This document shows, in pieces, positions 23,864-33,212 of a stretch of DNA of 35,009 nucleotides. The translations under genes were made by a program, and so were the position numbers. The notes beneath the pieces were generated by a model that saw only the letters and a program-made list of their open reading frames with translations, had not been told where the DNA came from and did not search any database. The stretch lies in the NCBI RefSeq assembly GCF_021531665.1, contig NZ_JADYUH010000024.1, forward strand, positions 1 to 35,009. The letters run 5' to 3'. Positions within the stretch are counted from its first letter, which is position 1. Every line of letters starts with the position of its first letter. This stretch comes from Prevotellamassilia timonensis. Its GTDB lineage: Bacteria > Bacteroidota > Bacteroidia > Bacteroidales > Bacteroidaceae.

Positions 23864-25219
23864 TCAGTTCGTCTTCACCCAGCCTTCATATTTGAAATCA
23901 CAGTTTCGCCAATCAGGACTGATGCGAACGTAGGTGGAATTCACCTTTTCTTTTATCCAGTTATTGATTTTTTCTTCGCGGCGTTTGGCAATCACTTGGT
24001 CGCGCAAGACTTGGAAATCTTCGGTCATGTTGGCATGATGACCATCGATGCGACTCTTCAAACGAACAATCGCACAAACGGTTTGTCCCTTTTGATTGGT
24101 CATGCGGAAGGCACGAGAAACCTGTCCGACTTGCAGCGTATCAACCACCTTTGCGACGTCTTGCGGCAGGTCTTTCATCTGGAAACGGGAACTGATGGTG
24201 CGGGTTTCCTGGATGACATTTGCCATGAGTCCATGGTTGTTGCGGGTGTCTTTGTCGTCAGAGAGGGCATAGGCGGCAGCATCAAAGGTGAAGCGTTCGG
24301 CACGAATGTCGTCGGCAATGGAATCAAGACGGGCGATGCCGCGCTCAAACTCCGCCTCTTCAATCTGCGGTTTGAGCAGGATGTGGCGCACATTCACCTT
24401 GTCTCCGCGCTTGTCAATCAACTGAATGATGTGAAAACCGAACTCTGTGCGCACAATCTTGGAGACTTTCTTGGGGTCGTTGAGACTGAAGGCGACATTG
24501 GCAAATTCGGGTACCCACATGTTTCGACCGGTGTAGCCCAACTCTCCTCCCATGCGGGCGGAGCCGTCTTCGGAGTAGAGTTTTGCCAAGGTGGAGAAAT
24601 CGCTCTCGCCGGAATTGACGCTCTGAGCGAAGTCGCGCAAACGGGCTTCAACTCTTTCCACTTCTTGGCGAGAGACCTTGGGTTGTGAGGTGATGATTTG
24701 GACTTCCACCTGAGTGGGAATGAAGGGAAGGCTGTCGGTCGGGGTGTTTTTGAAGAACTCGCGCACCTCGGCAGGAGTGGCTGAAATTTTGGAGGTGAGG
24801 TTGCTCTTCACCTCTTCGACCATGTTTTCTTCGCGATACATTCTCTTGAAGGTCTCACGCAGTTGGCGGATAGATTTCTGTGCTGCCTGCTCGACGGCTT
24901 CGCGAGAGCCATAGACGGAAATGTACTCGTTGATACGGGCGTCCACTCCTCTGATGATGTCGCCTTCGCTGACAGTGACACTGTCAATTGCAGCCTGGTG
25001 GAGGAAGAGTTTCCGCACAGCAAGTTGCTCGGGGATGGTGCAATAGGGGTTGGTGACAGGTTGTCCCGAGAGTTCGGCACTGATACGTGCCTCTTCCACG
25101 TCGGAGAGCAGGATGGGTTCATCACCCACTACCCAAATGACTTCGTCCACCACGTTTTTTTGTGCAGCAGCCAAGAGAGGCAGACACACCATATATATAT
25201 ATAGGAGTAAACGCTTCAT
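23864..25219 (-). CDS. surA: SurA-like periplasmic peptidyl-prolyl isomerase/chaperone
   Basis: A 451-residue protein. The signal peptide MKRLLLYIYMVCLPLLAAAQ is followed by a SurA N-terminal helical domain (VVDEVIWVVGDEPILLSDVEEA, about 22-150) and two parvulin (PpiC) domains. The first, about 170-275, contains GGELGYTGRNMWVPEFANVAFSL and EFGFHIIQL; the second, about 277-390, starts VRHILLKP. This is the SurA layout: outer-membrane protein chaperone with prolyl isomerase activity. The length fits (E. coli SurA is 428 aa). Codons 7-10 of the signal peptide are encoded by a 13-bp AT alternation (25191-25203), a possible slippage site. It sits between the second isomerase and the OstA-like gene on the same strand. 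Confidence 0.9.
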   Translation of the reverse strand: MKRLLLYIYMVCLPLLAAAQKNVVDEVIWVVGDEPILLSDVEEARISAELSGQPVTNPYCTIPEQLAVRKLFLHQAAIDSVTVSEGDIIRGVDARINEYISVYGSREAVEQAAQKSIRQLRETFKRMYREENMVEEVKSNLTSKISATPAEVREFFKNTPTDSLPFIPTQVEVQIITSQPKVSRQEVERVEARLRDFAQSVNSGESDFSTLAKLYSEDGSARMGGELGYTGRNMWVPEFANVAFSLNDPKKVSKIVRTEFGFHIIQLIDKRGDKVNVRHILLKPQIEEAEFERGIARLDSIADDIRAERFTFDAAAYALSDDKDTRNNHGLMANVIQETRTISSRFQMKDLPQDVAKVVDTLQVGQVSRAFRMTNQKGQTVCAIVRLKSRIDGHHANMTEDFQVLRDQVIAKRREEKINNWIKEKVNSTYVRISPDWRNCDFKYEGWVKTN

Positions 25220-25319
25220 GTGTGAGATTGAAAAAGATTCAAAACGCCGCGCGGCGCGGTTATAAACTATAAAAGCGACTTCGTCACGTTCAATGCCATG
25301 GCGCGGCTCGGTTCATGAC

Positions 25320-26747
25320 TTAGTCTTTTATCTTGTCAATTTCTGCTTCATTGACGGAGAAGGGGAAGCGTTGGCGAAGACCTTCCACCCACTGTTTCTC
25401 CTTTTCGCTCTGGAAGTCGGGCAACAGGACTGCCTTCACGTCACGATAGGATTTGGGCTGTTTGAGTTTCTTGCCTACGACACCGCTGACTTTGAAGCGG
25501 CGATAGGGTTTCACGGGTTTATCTACGCCGAAGACGTAGTGGTCCACGTAGGAATTCTCGCCTTTCTTGCAGAGATAAGGTCCGCTGACAGAGACTCTTA
25601 CGGTGTCTTTGTTGAATTCTTCTTTCACGATGTCACGCCAACTTTCGTCCTTGGCTTTCTTCAGAAGTTTCGTGACTTTCTTGAGTTGGTCTTCGTTCAT
25701 GGCGTGGATGACATATCCCTTGAAACGGGGTTCTGTCCAGGCATACTGTTTCTTGTGAGCCTTATACCATTTTTCCTGTCCCACGCTGTCGGCAGCAGCC
25801 ACGTCCCAGACGTCACGCTTACTGATTTCATAGAGCAACAAGCCGTCGTGGTATTCTTGAATCAGCCAGCGCAGCGAGGGGTTTCCTTCAATGTGGGCGT
25901 TCATGACGCTGTCCAAGACGGTCTCGCGAGTCAGACGTCCGTTGGAGGCTTCCACCATCTTTTTGATTTTGGCTTCAGCAGAGATTTCCTCGATGTTCTG
26001 CTTTTTCAGGATTTCATAGATTTCTTCCTTCCAATCAGCAAAGTTTTTGAACGGGCGGCGTTCTGTGAGTTTGATGATGAAGAAACCATATTCTGTTTTG
26101 ACCGGAGCCTTGGCGGTTTCACCGACCTGCAAGGCATAGACTACCTCTTCGTATTCCTTGGGCAGTGCACCGGGACCAATGAGCGGCAGGAGTCCGCCGT
26201 TGCGAGCGGTGCCGGGTTCATTGGAGAAGCGTTGTGCCAGGTCGGCAAAGTCTGCTCCGCCGGCAATCAAGGCGCAGAGTGAATCCGCCAACGCCTTGGC
26301 TTTTGCCACTTCGGCATCTTTGGCGCTTTGGGGCACACGAATCAGGATGTGAGCAGGACGAATCAGGTCTTTGCCTCCGGTCTGCTTCAATGTGTTTTCA
26401 AAAACGACGTGTGCCACGGAGTCAATATAGGCGGAATCGACCATGTAGGGCGTGAGTTGCATGTCGCGATAGGTCAGGAACTCCTTTTTGAAAGAGGAAA
26501 GGGTGTCAAGGCGTGCAGCCTCGGCGGCTTCCACTTTCAGTTTGTAGTTGATGAACATCGGAACATATTCCTTCACGGTTTTCTTTTCTACCGCACCTTC
26601 TACGCTTCCGTTTTTTCTAAAAGAATATTCAAACTCTCCGCGCGTCACTTGTTTGCCATTGATGGTCATGACGACGGGGTCAGCAGTTTGCGCCTGCGCA
26701 CTGAGCGTCGTCATGGCAACGAGTGCGCCGAACAGGAACTTTCGCAT
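25320..26747 (-). CDS. Periplasmic parvulin-type peptidyl-prolyl isomerase
   Basis: A 475-residue protein with signal peptide MRKFLFGALVAMTTLSAQAQ. An N-terminal helical segment (VVMTINGKQVTRGEFEYSFRK..., about 22-125) precedes one clear PpiC domain (about 128-235: RPAHILIRVP, NGGLLPLIGPGALPKEYEEVVYAL, TEYGFFIIKLTERRP). The C-terminal region of about 230 residues is Lys/Tyr-rich and unassigned. It is related to the SurA/PrsA/PpiD foldases and is probably a partner or paralogue of the SurA-like protein encoded 100 bp downstream. The frame is open 60 bp further upstream, but ATG 26747 gives the signal peptide. guaB ends 65 bp upstream, so these genes are probably one operon. Confidence 0.88.
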   Translation of the reverse strand: MRKFLFGALVAMTTLSAQAQTADPVVMTINGKQVTRGEFEYSFRKNGSVEGAVEKKTVKEYVPMFINYKLKVEAAEAARLDTLSSFKKEFLTYRDMQLTPYMVDSAYIDSVAHVVFENTLKQTGGKDLIRPAHILIRVPQSAKDAEVAKAKALADSLCALIAGGADFADLAQRFSNEPGTARNGGLLPLIGPGALPKEYEEVVYALQVGETAKAPVKTEYGFFIIKLTERRPFKNFADWKEEIYEILKKQNIEEISAEAKIKKMVEASNGRLTRETVLDSVMNAHIEGNPSLRWLIQEYHDGLLLYEISKRDVWDVAAADSVGQEKWYKAHKKQYAWTEPRFKGYVIHAMNEDQLKKVTKLLKKAKDESWRDIVKEEFNKDTVRVSVSGPYLCKKGENSYVDHYVFGVDKPVKPYRRFKVSGVVGKKLKQPKSYRDVKAVLLPDFQSEKEKQWVEGLRQRFPFSVNEAEIDKIKD

Positions 26748-26812
26748 GGTTGGTTTGTCTTTGTGGGAGATTATTCTAAAAAAGGAATAAAGATTTATGG
26801 TTGTCAAGGGAT

Positions 26813-28297
26813 TCAGTCGTTGGGGCGGCTGTAGTTCGGTGCTTCGCTGGTGATGGTGATGTCGTGTGGATGACTTTCCAGCACACCTGCCCCGGTGATG
26901 CGTGTGAACTTCGCGTTGTGGAGTTTGTCGATGGTGGCGGCGCCGCAGTATCCCATGCCGGAGCGCAAGCCTCCGACCATCTGATAGATAACCTCCTGCA
27001 CGGAGCCTTTGTAGGGCACACGTCCGGCAATTCCTTCGGGCACGAGTTTCTTGGCGTCCTTCACCGTCCCTTGGAAGTAGCGGTCTTTTGAACCGTTCTC
27101 CATGGCTTCGAGAGAGCCCATGCCGCGATAGGTTTTGAACTTACGTCCGTTGAAGATGATGGTCTCACCGGGGCTTTCTTCCGTTCCTGCGACGAGGGAG
27201 CCAATCATGACGCTCCAACCGCCGGCTGCGAGGGCCTTGACCACATCGCCGGAATAGCGCAAGCCGCCATCGGCAATCAAGGGCACGCCGGTGCCGTGAA
27301 GGGCACAAGCCACGTCATAGACGGCAGAAAGTTGGGGAACGCCCACACCTGCCACCACGCGGGTTGTGCAGATGGAACCGGGACCGATGCCGACTTTCAC
27401 GGCGTCTGCACCGTTCTCGACCAACATGCGGGCGGCATCGCCGGTGGCGACATTACCGACCACGATGTCGACGCCCGTGAAACTGGACTTTGCCTCGCGG
27501 AGTTTTTCAATGACAGATTTGGAATGACCGTGGGCAGTGTCAATCACGATGGCATCTGCGCCGGCAGCAATCAATGCTTCCATGCGTTCCAGAGTGTCCC
27601 CTGTCACCCCGACGCCGGCAGCCACTCGGAGTCGTCCCTTGGCGTCTTTGCAAGCCATGGGTTTGTCTTTGGCTTTGGTGATGTCCTTATAGGTGATGAG
27701 TCCGACGAGTCGTCCTTCCTTGTCCACGACGGGAAGTTTCTCGATTTTGTTCTCTTGAAGGATTTGTGCGGCGGAGTTGAGGTCTGTCTGCGTGGTGGTG
27801 ACCACGAGGTTTTCGCAGGTCATCACCTCGTCGATACGCTTGTCGGTTCTGACTTCAAAGCGGAGGTCGCGGTTGGTGACGATGCCCACGAGGTGCATGT
27901 CGTCATCCACGACGGGGATACCTCCGATGTGGTATTCGTGCATCATTTCCAAGGCATCGCGCACGGTTTTGTAGCGTTTGATGGTCACGGGGTCATAAAT
28001 CATGCCGTTTTCCGCACGTTTCACGATAGCGACCTGACGCGCTTGTTCTTCAATGCTCATGTTCTTGTGAATCACACCGATGCCACCTTCACGTGCAATG
28101 GCAATTGCCATCGGCGCTTCGGTCACGGTGTCCATGGCTGCAGTCACGAAGGGAATCTGCAGGTCAATGTGGCGTGAGAATTTGGTCGCCATTGACACTT
28201 CGCGAGGCAACACCTCGGAATAGGCAGGAACTAAGAGGACGTCGTCAAAGGTGAGTCCGTCCATCACAATCTTGTCGGCAATGAAATCTGAAGTCAT
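26813..28297 (-). CDS. guaB: Inosine-5'-monophosphate dehydrogenase
   Basis: A 494-residue IMPDH, which oxidises IMP to XMP with NAD+ in the committed step of GMP synthesis. The TIM barrel is split by two CBS domains (about 95-205). The catalytic cysteine is C310 in the loop [11 protein letters not shown]. The IMP-binding DGGLRYSGD segment and the [10 protein letters not shown] flap (about 412) are present, as is the N-terminal [17 protein letters not shown]. The length is typical (480-500). It heads the minus-strand isomerase/OstA/mutL series and follows a small conserved gene by 60 bp. GMP supply is also a (p)ppGpp target, but no regulatory site is visible here. Confidence 0.97.
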   Translation of the reverse strand: MTSDFIADKIVMDGLTFDDVLLVPAYSEVLPREVSMATKFSRHIDLQIPFVTAAMDTVTEAPMAIAIAREGGIGVIHKNMSIEEQARQVAIVKRAENGMIYDPVTIKRYKTVRDALEMMHEYHIGGIPVVDDDMHLVGIVTNRDLRFEVRTDKRIDEVMTCENLVVTTTQTDLNSAAQILQENKIEKLPVVDKEGRLVGLITYKDITKAKDKPMACKDAKGRLRVAAGVGVTGDTLERMEALIAAGADAIVIDTAHGHSKSVIEKLREAKSSFTGVDIVVGNVATGDAARMLVENGADAVKVGIGPGSICTTRVVAGVGVPQLSAVYDVACALHGTGVPLIADGGLRYSGDVVKALAAGGWSVMIGSLVAGTEESPGETIIFNGRKFKTYRGMGSLEAMENGSKDRYFQGTVKDAKKLVPEGIAGRVPYKGSVQEVIYQMVGGLRSGMGYCGAATIDKLHNAKFTRITGAGVLESHPHDITITSEAPNYSRPND

Positions 28298-28340
28298 ACG
28301 GGTTGGAAGTATTGATGTATTCTACTTTTTTCTTCTTTTA

Positions 28341-28374
28341 TCACCCTCTCGGGAAGTTCACCCTCTCGGAAGGA
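28341..28374. repeat. 17-bp tandem repeat, two copies
   Basis: TCACCCTCTCGGGAAGT (28341-28357) and TCACCCTCTCGGAAGGA (28358-28374) lie head to tail across the end of the small minus-strand gene. Its TGA stop is formed by the repeat unit itself. Confidence 0.75.
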
Positions 28375-28549
28375 GTTCTCGGAAGCGTGTCAGCCAGGCG
28401 GCAGTTTCGGCTTCGTCAAATTGTTTTTCTTGCAACATGGTTTCCAAAGCTTTCAAGGCGCGGGTGTGCATCTGTGCCTTGCCGGCTTTCAGTCCGCTCT
28501 CATACTGCCGATAAGGCAGGAGGTTGCGATTGTAGTTTCCGTCAGACAT
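28358..28549 (-). CDS. Small conserved protein of unknown function, 63 aa
   Basis: This frame encodes 63 residues starting MSDGNYNRNLLPYRQYESG, followed by a charged, helix-prone region (KAQMHTRALKALETML, FDEAETAAWLTRFRELL). There is no signal peptide, transmembrane segment or known motif. I recall similar MSDGNYNRNLLPY-type proteins in other Bacteroidales, which would support a real gene, but I cannot verify that here. It lies between the DUF4827 lipoprotein gene (53 bp upstream) and guaB (60 bp downstream) on the same strand, and is probably co-transcribed. Its last codons are made of a 17-bp tandem repeat. Function unknown. Confidence 0.7.
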   Translation of the reverse strand: MSDGNYNRNLLPYRQYESGLKAGKAQMHTRALKALETMLQEKQFDEAETAAWLTRFRELLPRG

Positions 28550-28550
28550 A

Positions 28551-28607
28551 TTCTTGAAACTCAGACTTATTCTTGGAACTCAGACTTATTTTTAGAACTG
28601 AATCAGT
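28551..28607. repeat. 19-bp tandem repeat, two copies plus a decayed third
   Basis: TTCTTGAAACTCAGACTTA (28551-28569) and TTCTTGGAACTCAGACTTA (28570-28588) differ at one base. A weaker third unit, TTTTTAGAACTGAATCAG, follows. It fills most of the spacer between the small gene and the DUF4827 gene. Confidence 0.85.
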
Positions 28608-29454
28608 CTTGCAGTCTTGCGGGAGCAGAGGAATCGCCGTTGGAAACGGGTTTGGAGCGGTCGCGCTTGTAGATGATGTCGTAGAAGCAGGGATAGACAT
28701 TGGCAGAAGCGTTTGCTTGTCCCTGAGTGCTCGGCACGATGAGACGCACATGGGCATAGCTGGAGTTTTCATTCTCCAAGCGTCCGAGGTTGATGTAGGA
28801 AAGTGGCACGAGCCATCCGGCGGGTACGGCGGCGGAGACGTAAGTGCTGTACATCATGCCCTGAATGAACGTACCGGTGAAGACGCCATAACTGTTGGAG
28901 CACACCATCACGTCGGGCACCATGGCTTGCGCAATGGACAGGTTGGTTGTTTGAATGCTGTCGGAGGCGATGTTGAATTCGATGTATTTGGTGATGATGT
29001 TACAGGTCTCTCCTTCCGCGAGTTTTTCCCCGGTTCCTTTGTCGAGGATTTGCATATAAACGCCGGACTGTCCGAAATAGACATACTCGTTTTTCTCGAC
29101 ATCCGTTGTGCTGTCATTGCGATAGAACTCCTCTTCGCTGATGACGCGAATGTTTCCGGGAACGTTGAGAGTCCACTCTCCGCTCTCTTCGTCCATGACT
29201 TGTGCGCCGGTCACGAGGAAGCCTTGGATTTGTTCGTGCTCACGCTCTCGCTTGTCGGCATAGGTGTCGTCATCGGTACAAGACTGAAGCATACCGGCAA
29301 GAGCAATCAGCACATAGCACACAAACCGCCCCGACAACCGTGCGAACGCACTGACTGTGAGGGCAGTTGAAAGGACGTTGCGGGATGAACCGCATCCGTT
29401 GTTGAGTTCTTTGGAAGGAGCGGAAAAAGAAGGAGAAAATGGTTTCTGAATCAT
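28603..29454 (-). CDS. DUF4827-type FKBP-like lipoprotein
   Basis: A 283-residue protein from the ATG at 29454. A hydrophobic stretch CYVLIALAGMLQSC ends in a lipobox with the lipidated cysteine at C59. Then come YADKREREHEQIQGFL, VISEEEFYRNDSTTDVEKNEYVYF, SGVYMQILDKGTGEKLAEGETCNI and VPAGWLVPLSYINLGR, the layout of Bacteroidetes DUF4827 proteins that look like divergent FKBP-type isomerases. About 45 residues before the hydrophobic stretch are unusual for a signal peptide. TTG at 29337 would give a normal one (SGRFVCYVLIALAGMLQSC), so the start is uncertain; the frame also opens at 29493. It is probably anchored in a membrane facing the periplasm. The FKBP active-site residues are not convincing, so it may be a chaperone. 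Confidence 0.78.
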   Translation of the reverse strand: MIQKPFSPSFSAPSKELNNGCGSSRNVLSTALTVSAFARLSGRFVCYVLIALAGMLQSCTDDDTYADKREREHEQIQGFLVTGAQVMDEESGEWTLNVPGNIRVISEEEFYRNDSTTDVEKNEYVYFGQSGVYMQILDKGTGEKLAEGETCNIITKYIEFNIASDSIQTTNLSIAQAMVPDVMVCSNSYGVFTGTFIQGMMYSTYVSAAVPAGWLVPLSYINLGRLENENSSYAHVRLIVPSTQGQANASANVYPCFYDIIYKRDRSKPVSNGDSSAPARLQD

Positions 29455-29563
29455 GGGTACGCTACATTTTGGCGCGAAGTTACTGCAAGACAAGGAGAAA
29501 TGGAAATAAAAAACGCGTTTTCTTCCTTTTTAACGTCAAAACAAGGGGAAAAACTGCTCCTCC

Positions 29564-30841
29564 TCACTCATCCTTCGTGCTGGAGGCGTCGATGATGTCT
29601 TTCACTGCCTGCACGAGGCTTTGGAAACCATGTTTGATGCCGCGTCCCGTGAGACAGACGCCTTTGAAAATGCCGCGTCCCGTGATGAAAGCACCCATGC
29701 AGATGCCGCGCACCGCCACGACCGCACCGGCGGCAACTGTCTGCCAGACCTGCTCGGAGGTGAACTTGTAGTGAGCCATCAGTTTCTGCCAACCTGCATT
29801 GACACCGAGGGGAAGGGCGACGCCAACGAGGACATAAACGAGCACAAAAAACCAGTTGTTGGAGGGGTTGAGCACGTAGGGATGACCGCCGAGACTGTCC
29901 CAGGGCAGACCATACCAGGCAATCTTCACCATGCCGGCGACTTTGAACGCCACGAGGTGGAAAGCAAAGACGTAGAGCGTGCGGTCGCCGACATAGACCA
30001 AAGCATTCTTCGCCCAACCGCCCCACTTGTCGAGCAAGCCTGCCGCGCCGACCAAGACGAAGAAGCCGCAAACGGCAGGAAGAGGAAGGGTGACGAAGCC
30101 CTTGAAATCGGGACGCCACGCCATGGAGGTGGGAGTGAAGACGGAGCAAATGACAAGCACCGCCAAACAACCGACATAGACCCACCACTGCTTGGGGAAG
30201 TCATACTGACGAATCAGAAAACCGCACGCCATGAAGAACATGCCCATCAGTTCTCTGTAGCCGCCCTGCGCAATGCCGGTGAAGTTCACGCCGCTGCCCA
30301 CTTTCCAAAGGAGCAGGACGAAAATCAGAATGGCCATGCCCCACCCTACCTGCAGCGGTGTCTTGACCTGCGGCAGTTTCTTCAGCAACTTGAAGAGAAT
30401 CAGGAAACCGACCGAGGCGAGCAGCAAGGCACGGAAAAACCAGAAGGCGCCACAGAGGAACTGGTCGTGACCGGACATGTTGAACACGATGCTCGCCAGA
30501 TGCTGACTGAACTGCGTGAAATCGTAGGGATGGGTCACGCCGCCTCCGGCGTTGCCGTAGGTCTCGCTGAGGATGCCCAGTGGGAAAAGGAGGTTGTGCA
30601 CGATGAGGAAGAAGATGCTCCAGCGGAGATAAGGGAGATAGAGTCCGCGGATGCGCCGCACGATGAAGGTGCGCTCGTCTTCCAGATAGCGTGTGTGAAA
30701 GAAGTAGCCGGCGCAGATGAAGAACACCGGCACATGGAAAAGATATACAAAATTTTGCACCCAGCCTGCAGCGCCGGCATGGGAGAGCACGACGCAGATG
30801 ATGGCGAGTGCTTTGACAATTGAGAAGCGGGTTTCACGCAT
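29564..30841 (-). CDS. Acyltransferase-3 family membrane protein
   Basis: A 425-residue integral membrane protein from ATG 30841. It has about ten hydrophobic spans and the AT3 hallmarks: FSIVKALAIICVVLSH with the catalytic-type histidine H21 in the first helix, FHVPVFFICAGYF, and the basic loop RRIRGLYLPYLRW. Such enzymes transfer acetyl or other acyl groups onto sugars or lipids at the membrane, and may here modify LPS or glycan. The frame opens further upstream (30892), but ATG 30841 overlaps the cardiolipin-synthase-like stop by 8 nt, suggesting translational coupling. After the last span there is an odd C-terminal tail with the near-repeat GAFITGRGIFKGVCLTGRGI, encoded by repeated CCGCGTCCCGTGA DNA. 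Confidence 0.85.
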   Translation of the reverse strand: MRETRFSIVKALAIICVVLSHAGAAGWVQNFVYLFHVPVFFICAGYFFHTRYLEDERTFIVRRIRGLYLPYLRWSIFFLIVHNLLFPLGILSETYGNAGGGVTHPYDFTQFSQHLASIVFNMSGHDQFLCGAFWFFRALLLASVGFLILFKLLKKLPQVKTPLQVGWGMAILIFVLLLWKVGSGVNFTGIAQGGYRELMGMFFMACGFLIRQYDFPKQWWVYVGCLAVLVICSVFTPTSMAWRPDFKGFVTLPLPAVCGFFVLVGAAGLLDKWGGWAKNALVYVGDRTLYVFAFHLVAFKVAGMVKIAWYGLPWDSLGGHPYVLNPSNNWFFVLVYVLVGVALPLGVNAGWQKLMAHYKFTSEQVWQTVAAGAVVAVRGICMGAFITGRGIFKGVCLTGRGIKHGFQSLVQAVKDIIDASSTKDE

Positions 30842-32207
30842 GTTCGTTGGGAGTGGGCAGGTTGAAATAGTCTGTGAATTCTTCTTCGTCATCCGGCGAG
30901 AAGTCGTCTCTGTCTTTCAGCACGAAAGGAGTCAGGAAATGGAAGAGCCAGCCCTTGAACTTCTTCCAGCGCCCCCACTCTTTCCAACGCTCGGGAGTCA
31001 GTTGGAAGCAGCGGGTGTCGCGGTCACTCATGAAGAGTCGGTTCAGACGTTCTGTCGTGCAAGTGTCTGCCACGAGCAAGTTGCACTCATAGTCAAACGA
31101 AAGACTACGGCTGTTGAGGTTGGCGGAACCGAGGAAACTGTAGAGCCCGTCAATCATCATGATTTTGCTATGGTGGAAACCTCCCTCGAAGAACCAGATT
31201 TTTGCACCGGACTTCATGAGTTTGTGGACCGTGTATTCCACGATGCGGGGGGTGATGGGGATGTCGCTCTTTGCTGACACCATGATTTGCACATCGACTC
31301 CTCTCGCCGCCGCCTTTCGGAGTGCCTTTCTTATGTGGCGACAGATGGTGAAATAGGGGTTGATGATGAGGATTTGCTTTTGGGCGTGCGTGATGGCATG
31401 GACGAAGGTGTCGTGAATGATGCGCGGCGTGGTGGCGGGGTCTCGATTCACGACGCCGATGAGTTTGTTGCCGGAGGAGGTGTCGTCATCGGGCGACAGA
31501 TTTGAAAAATGCGCTCGGGCATCACGCTCTCCGGGATAGTATTCCGCTCCCTTCACGTCCTGCCCGGTGACTTTGTTCCAGAAATTGATGAAGATTTTCT
31601 GAAGGTCGCCAACGACATCGCCTTCCACGCGGCAATGGATGTCGTGCCACTCTCCGAACTCGGGTTTCCCGGTGATGTAGTAGTCTGCCACGTTCATGCC
31701 TCCGGTATAGGCGACTTCTCCGTCAATGACGACAATCTTGCGGTGGTCGCGGTGCATGACGTGGTTCACCCAGGGGAACTTCAAGGGGTCGAACTCATAG
31801 ATTTCAATGCCTCGCGCCCGCAGACTGTCAAGATGGGATTCTTTCAGCGGGCGGTTGTTGGAACTGTTGCCGAAGCCATCGAACAGGGCTCTGACTTTGA
31901 CTCCTTCGGCGGCTTTCTTTGCCAGCAAAGTGAAGAGTTCTTTGGAGATGCTGTCGTTGCGGAAGTTGAAATATTCGAGATGAATGCTGTGGCGCGCCTG
32001 ACGCACTGCGGAGAAGAGGTCTGCGAACTTTTCACTGCCGGACTTGAAGAGCACAAGGCGGTTGTTGTCAGTGAATTTCACGCCATATTCTTCCTGAAGA
32101 TAACGCACAATGTCGGAGTCGCTGGACTCCGACGTGTGGCTGTTTGCCCTGAGTGACGATATGCTGAAAACAAATCCCAAGATGCTTAGTAATAGGATGT
32201 TTCTCAT
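30834..32207 (-). CDS. cls: Phospholipase D/cardiolipin synthase-like protein
   Basis: A 457-residue protein of the PLD superfamily with both catalytic HxKxxxxD motifs: HRKIVVID at 155-162 and HSKIMMID at 346-353, each followed by the usual Gly/Ser/Asn elements (GGMNVADYY; GSANLNSRS). Cardiolipin synthases join two phosphatidylglycerols or related lipids. Instead of the two N-terminal transmembrane helices of ClsA there is a signal-peptide-like start (MRNILLLSILGFVFSISSLRANS), so the enzyme probably faces the periplasm. A TTG at 32219 overlapping the kdsD stop by 4 nt is an alternative start; ATG 32207 is preferred. It lies between kdsD and the acyltransferase, whose start it overlaps. Another PLD activity remains possible. 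Confidence 0.87.
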   Translation of the reverse strand: MRNILLLSILGFVFSISSLRANSHTSESSDSDIVRYLQEEYGVKFTDNNRLVLFKSGSEKFADLFSAVRQARHSIHLEYFNFRNDSISKELFTLLAKKAAEGVKVRALFDGFGNSSNNRPLKESHLDSLRARGIEIYEFDPLKFPWVNHVMHRDHRKIVVIDGEVAYTGGMNVADYYITGKPEFGEWHDIHCRVEGDVVGDLQKIFINFWNKVTGQDVKGAEYYPGERDARAHFSNLSPDDDTSSGNKLIGVVNRDPATTPRIIHDTFVHAITHAQKQILIINPYFTICRHIRKALRKAAARGVDVQIMVSAKSDIPITPRIVEYTVHKLMKSGAKIWFFEGGFHHSKIMMIDGLYSFLGSANLNSRSLSFDYECNLLVADTCTTERLNRLFMSDRDTRCFQLTPERWKEWGRWKKFKGWLFHFLTPFVLKDRDDFSPDDEEEFTDYFNLPTPNEHA

Positions 32208-32215
32208 TCTCTTTC

Positions 32216-33166
32216 TCAAATCATCGTGCTGAAAGAATCGACAACGCCCAAAAGTTTTCCATCTTCATCGGTGACCAGCACGGAGTGAATCTTGTACTCG
32301 CGAAGCAGGTCTTCGATGTCTGTGATTTTGGTGTCGGCGGGAACGGTCTTGGGAGTCTTGGTCATGATGTCCTTGACGGTCAGGTCAAAGAACCGGTCTC
32401 GCGAACTTTCCATGGCACGGCGGATGTCGCCATCGGTGATGAGACCAACCACTTTTCCGTTCTCCACGGCGATGCACTGTCCGAGGCGTCCGTTGCTGGT
32501 GTGGATGACAGCCTCGCCGAGTTTCATCGTGGGAGGAACAACGGGCAGGTCTTCCGTGCGCATCACGTCGCGCGCCTTTGTCAGCAGTCGTTTGCCGAGC
32601 GTGCCGCCCGGGTGATACTGTGCGAAGTCAGACGCCTGGAAATGACGCGCTTCCATCAGTGCACAAGCCAGTGCATCGCCCATCGCCAGTGCGGCGGTGG
32701 TGGAGGAGGTCGGTGCCAAACCGAGGGGGCACGCCTCTTTGCTGACGGCAGCGTTGAGGTGGGCGGAGGCATATTGTGCCAACAAAGAATGGGGATTTCC
32801 GCTCATGCCGATGACAGGAATTCCGTTTTCAAGCAGGTATGGCAGGAAACGCAGCAACTCGTCGGTCTGTCCGGAGTTGGAGATGGCAAGCACCACGTCT
32901 TCTTTCTGAATCACGCCCAAATCGCCGTGGAACACGTCCAAGGGATTGATGAAAAAACTCGGCGTGCCTGTCGAAGAGAGGGTGGCGGCAATCTTGGCAC
33001 CGATGTGACCACTCTTGCCCACGCCGGTGACGACCAGTTTGCCCTTACAATTCAAAATGATTTCCACCGTCTTGTCAAAGTCGGCGTCCAAGGCGGGAAT
33101 CAAATCAAGCAGCGCCTGCGCCTCATCGCGCAAACATTTTTCTGCAACTGAGATCCAAGAACTCAT
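32216..33166 (-). CDS. kdsD: D-arabinose-5-phosphate isomerase (KpsF/GutQ/KdsD family)
   Basis: A 316-residue enzyme converting D-ribulose-5-phosphate to D-arabinose-5-phosphate, the first step of Kdo synthesis. The N-terminal SIS domain has VVTGVGKSGHIGAKIAATLSSTG at about 45-67, the DVFHGDLG histidine motif, AISNSGQTDELL and YHPGGTLGKRLL. Two CBS domains follow (about 200-316: VPPTMKLGEAVIHTSNGRLGQCIAVENGKVVGLITDGD, and MTKTPKTVPADTKITDIEDLL). The length is typical. It is followed directly by the cardiolipin-synthase-like gene and preceded by kdsA, which uses its product; the two are separated by a 226-bp spacer carrying a MITE-like element. Confidence 0.94.
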   Translation of the reverse strand: MSSWISVAEKCLRDEAQALLDLIPALDADFDKTVEIILNCKGKLVVTGVGKSGHIGAKIAATLSSTGTPSFFINPLDVFHGDLGVIQKEDVVLAISNSGQTDELLRFLPYLLENGIPVIGMSGNPHSLLAQYASAHLNAAVSKEACPLGLAPTSSTTAALAMGDALACALMEARHFQASDFAQYHPGGTLGKRLLTKARDVMRTEDLPVVPPTMKLGEAVIHTSNGRLGQCIAVENGKVVGLITDGDIRRAMESSRDRFFDLTVKDIMTKTPKTVPADTKITDIEDLLREYKIHSVLVTDEDGKLLGVVDSFSTMI

Positions 33167-33212
33167 TGACTATTTCGTTTTGACTGTTTTCTATATATAT
33201 TATATGGTATAG

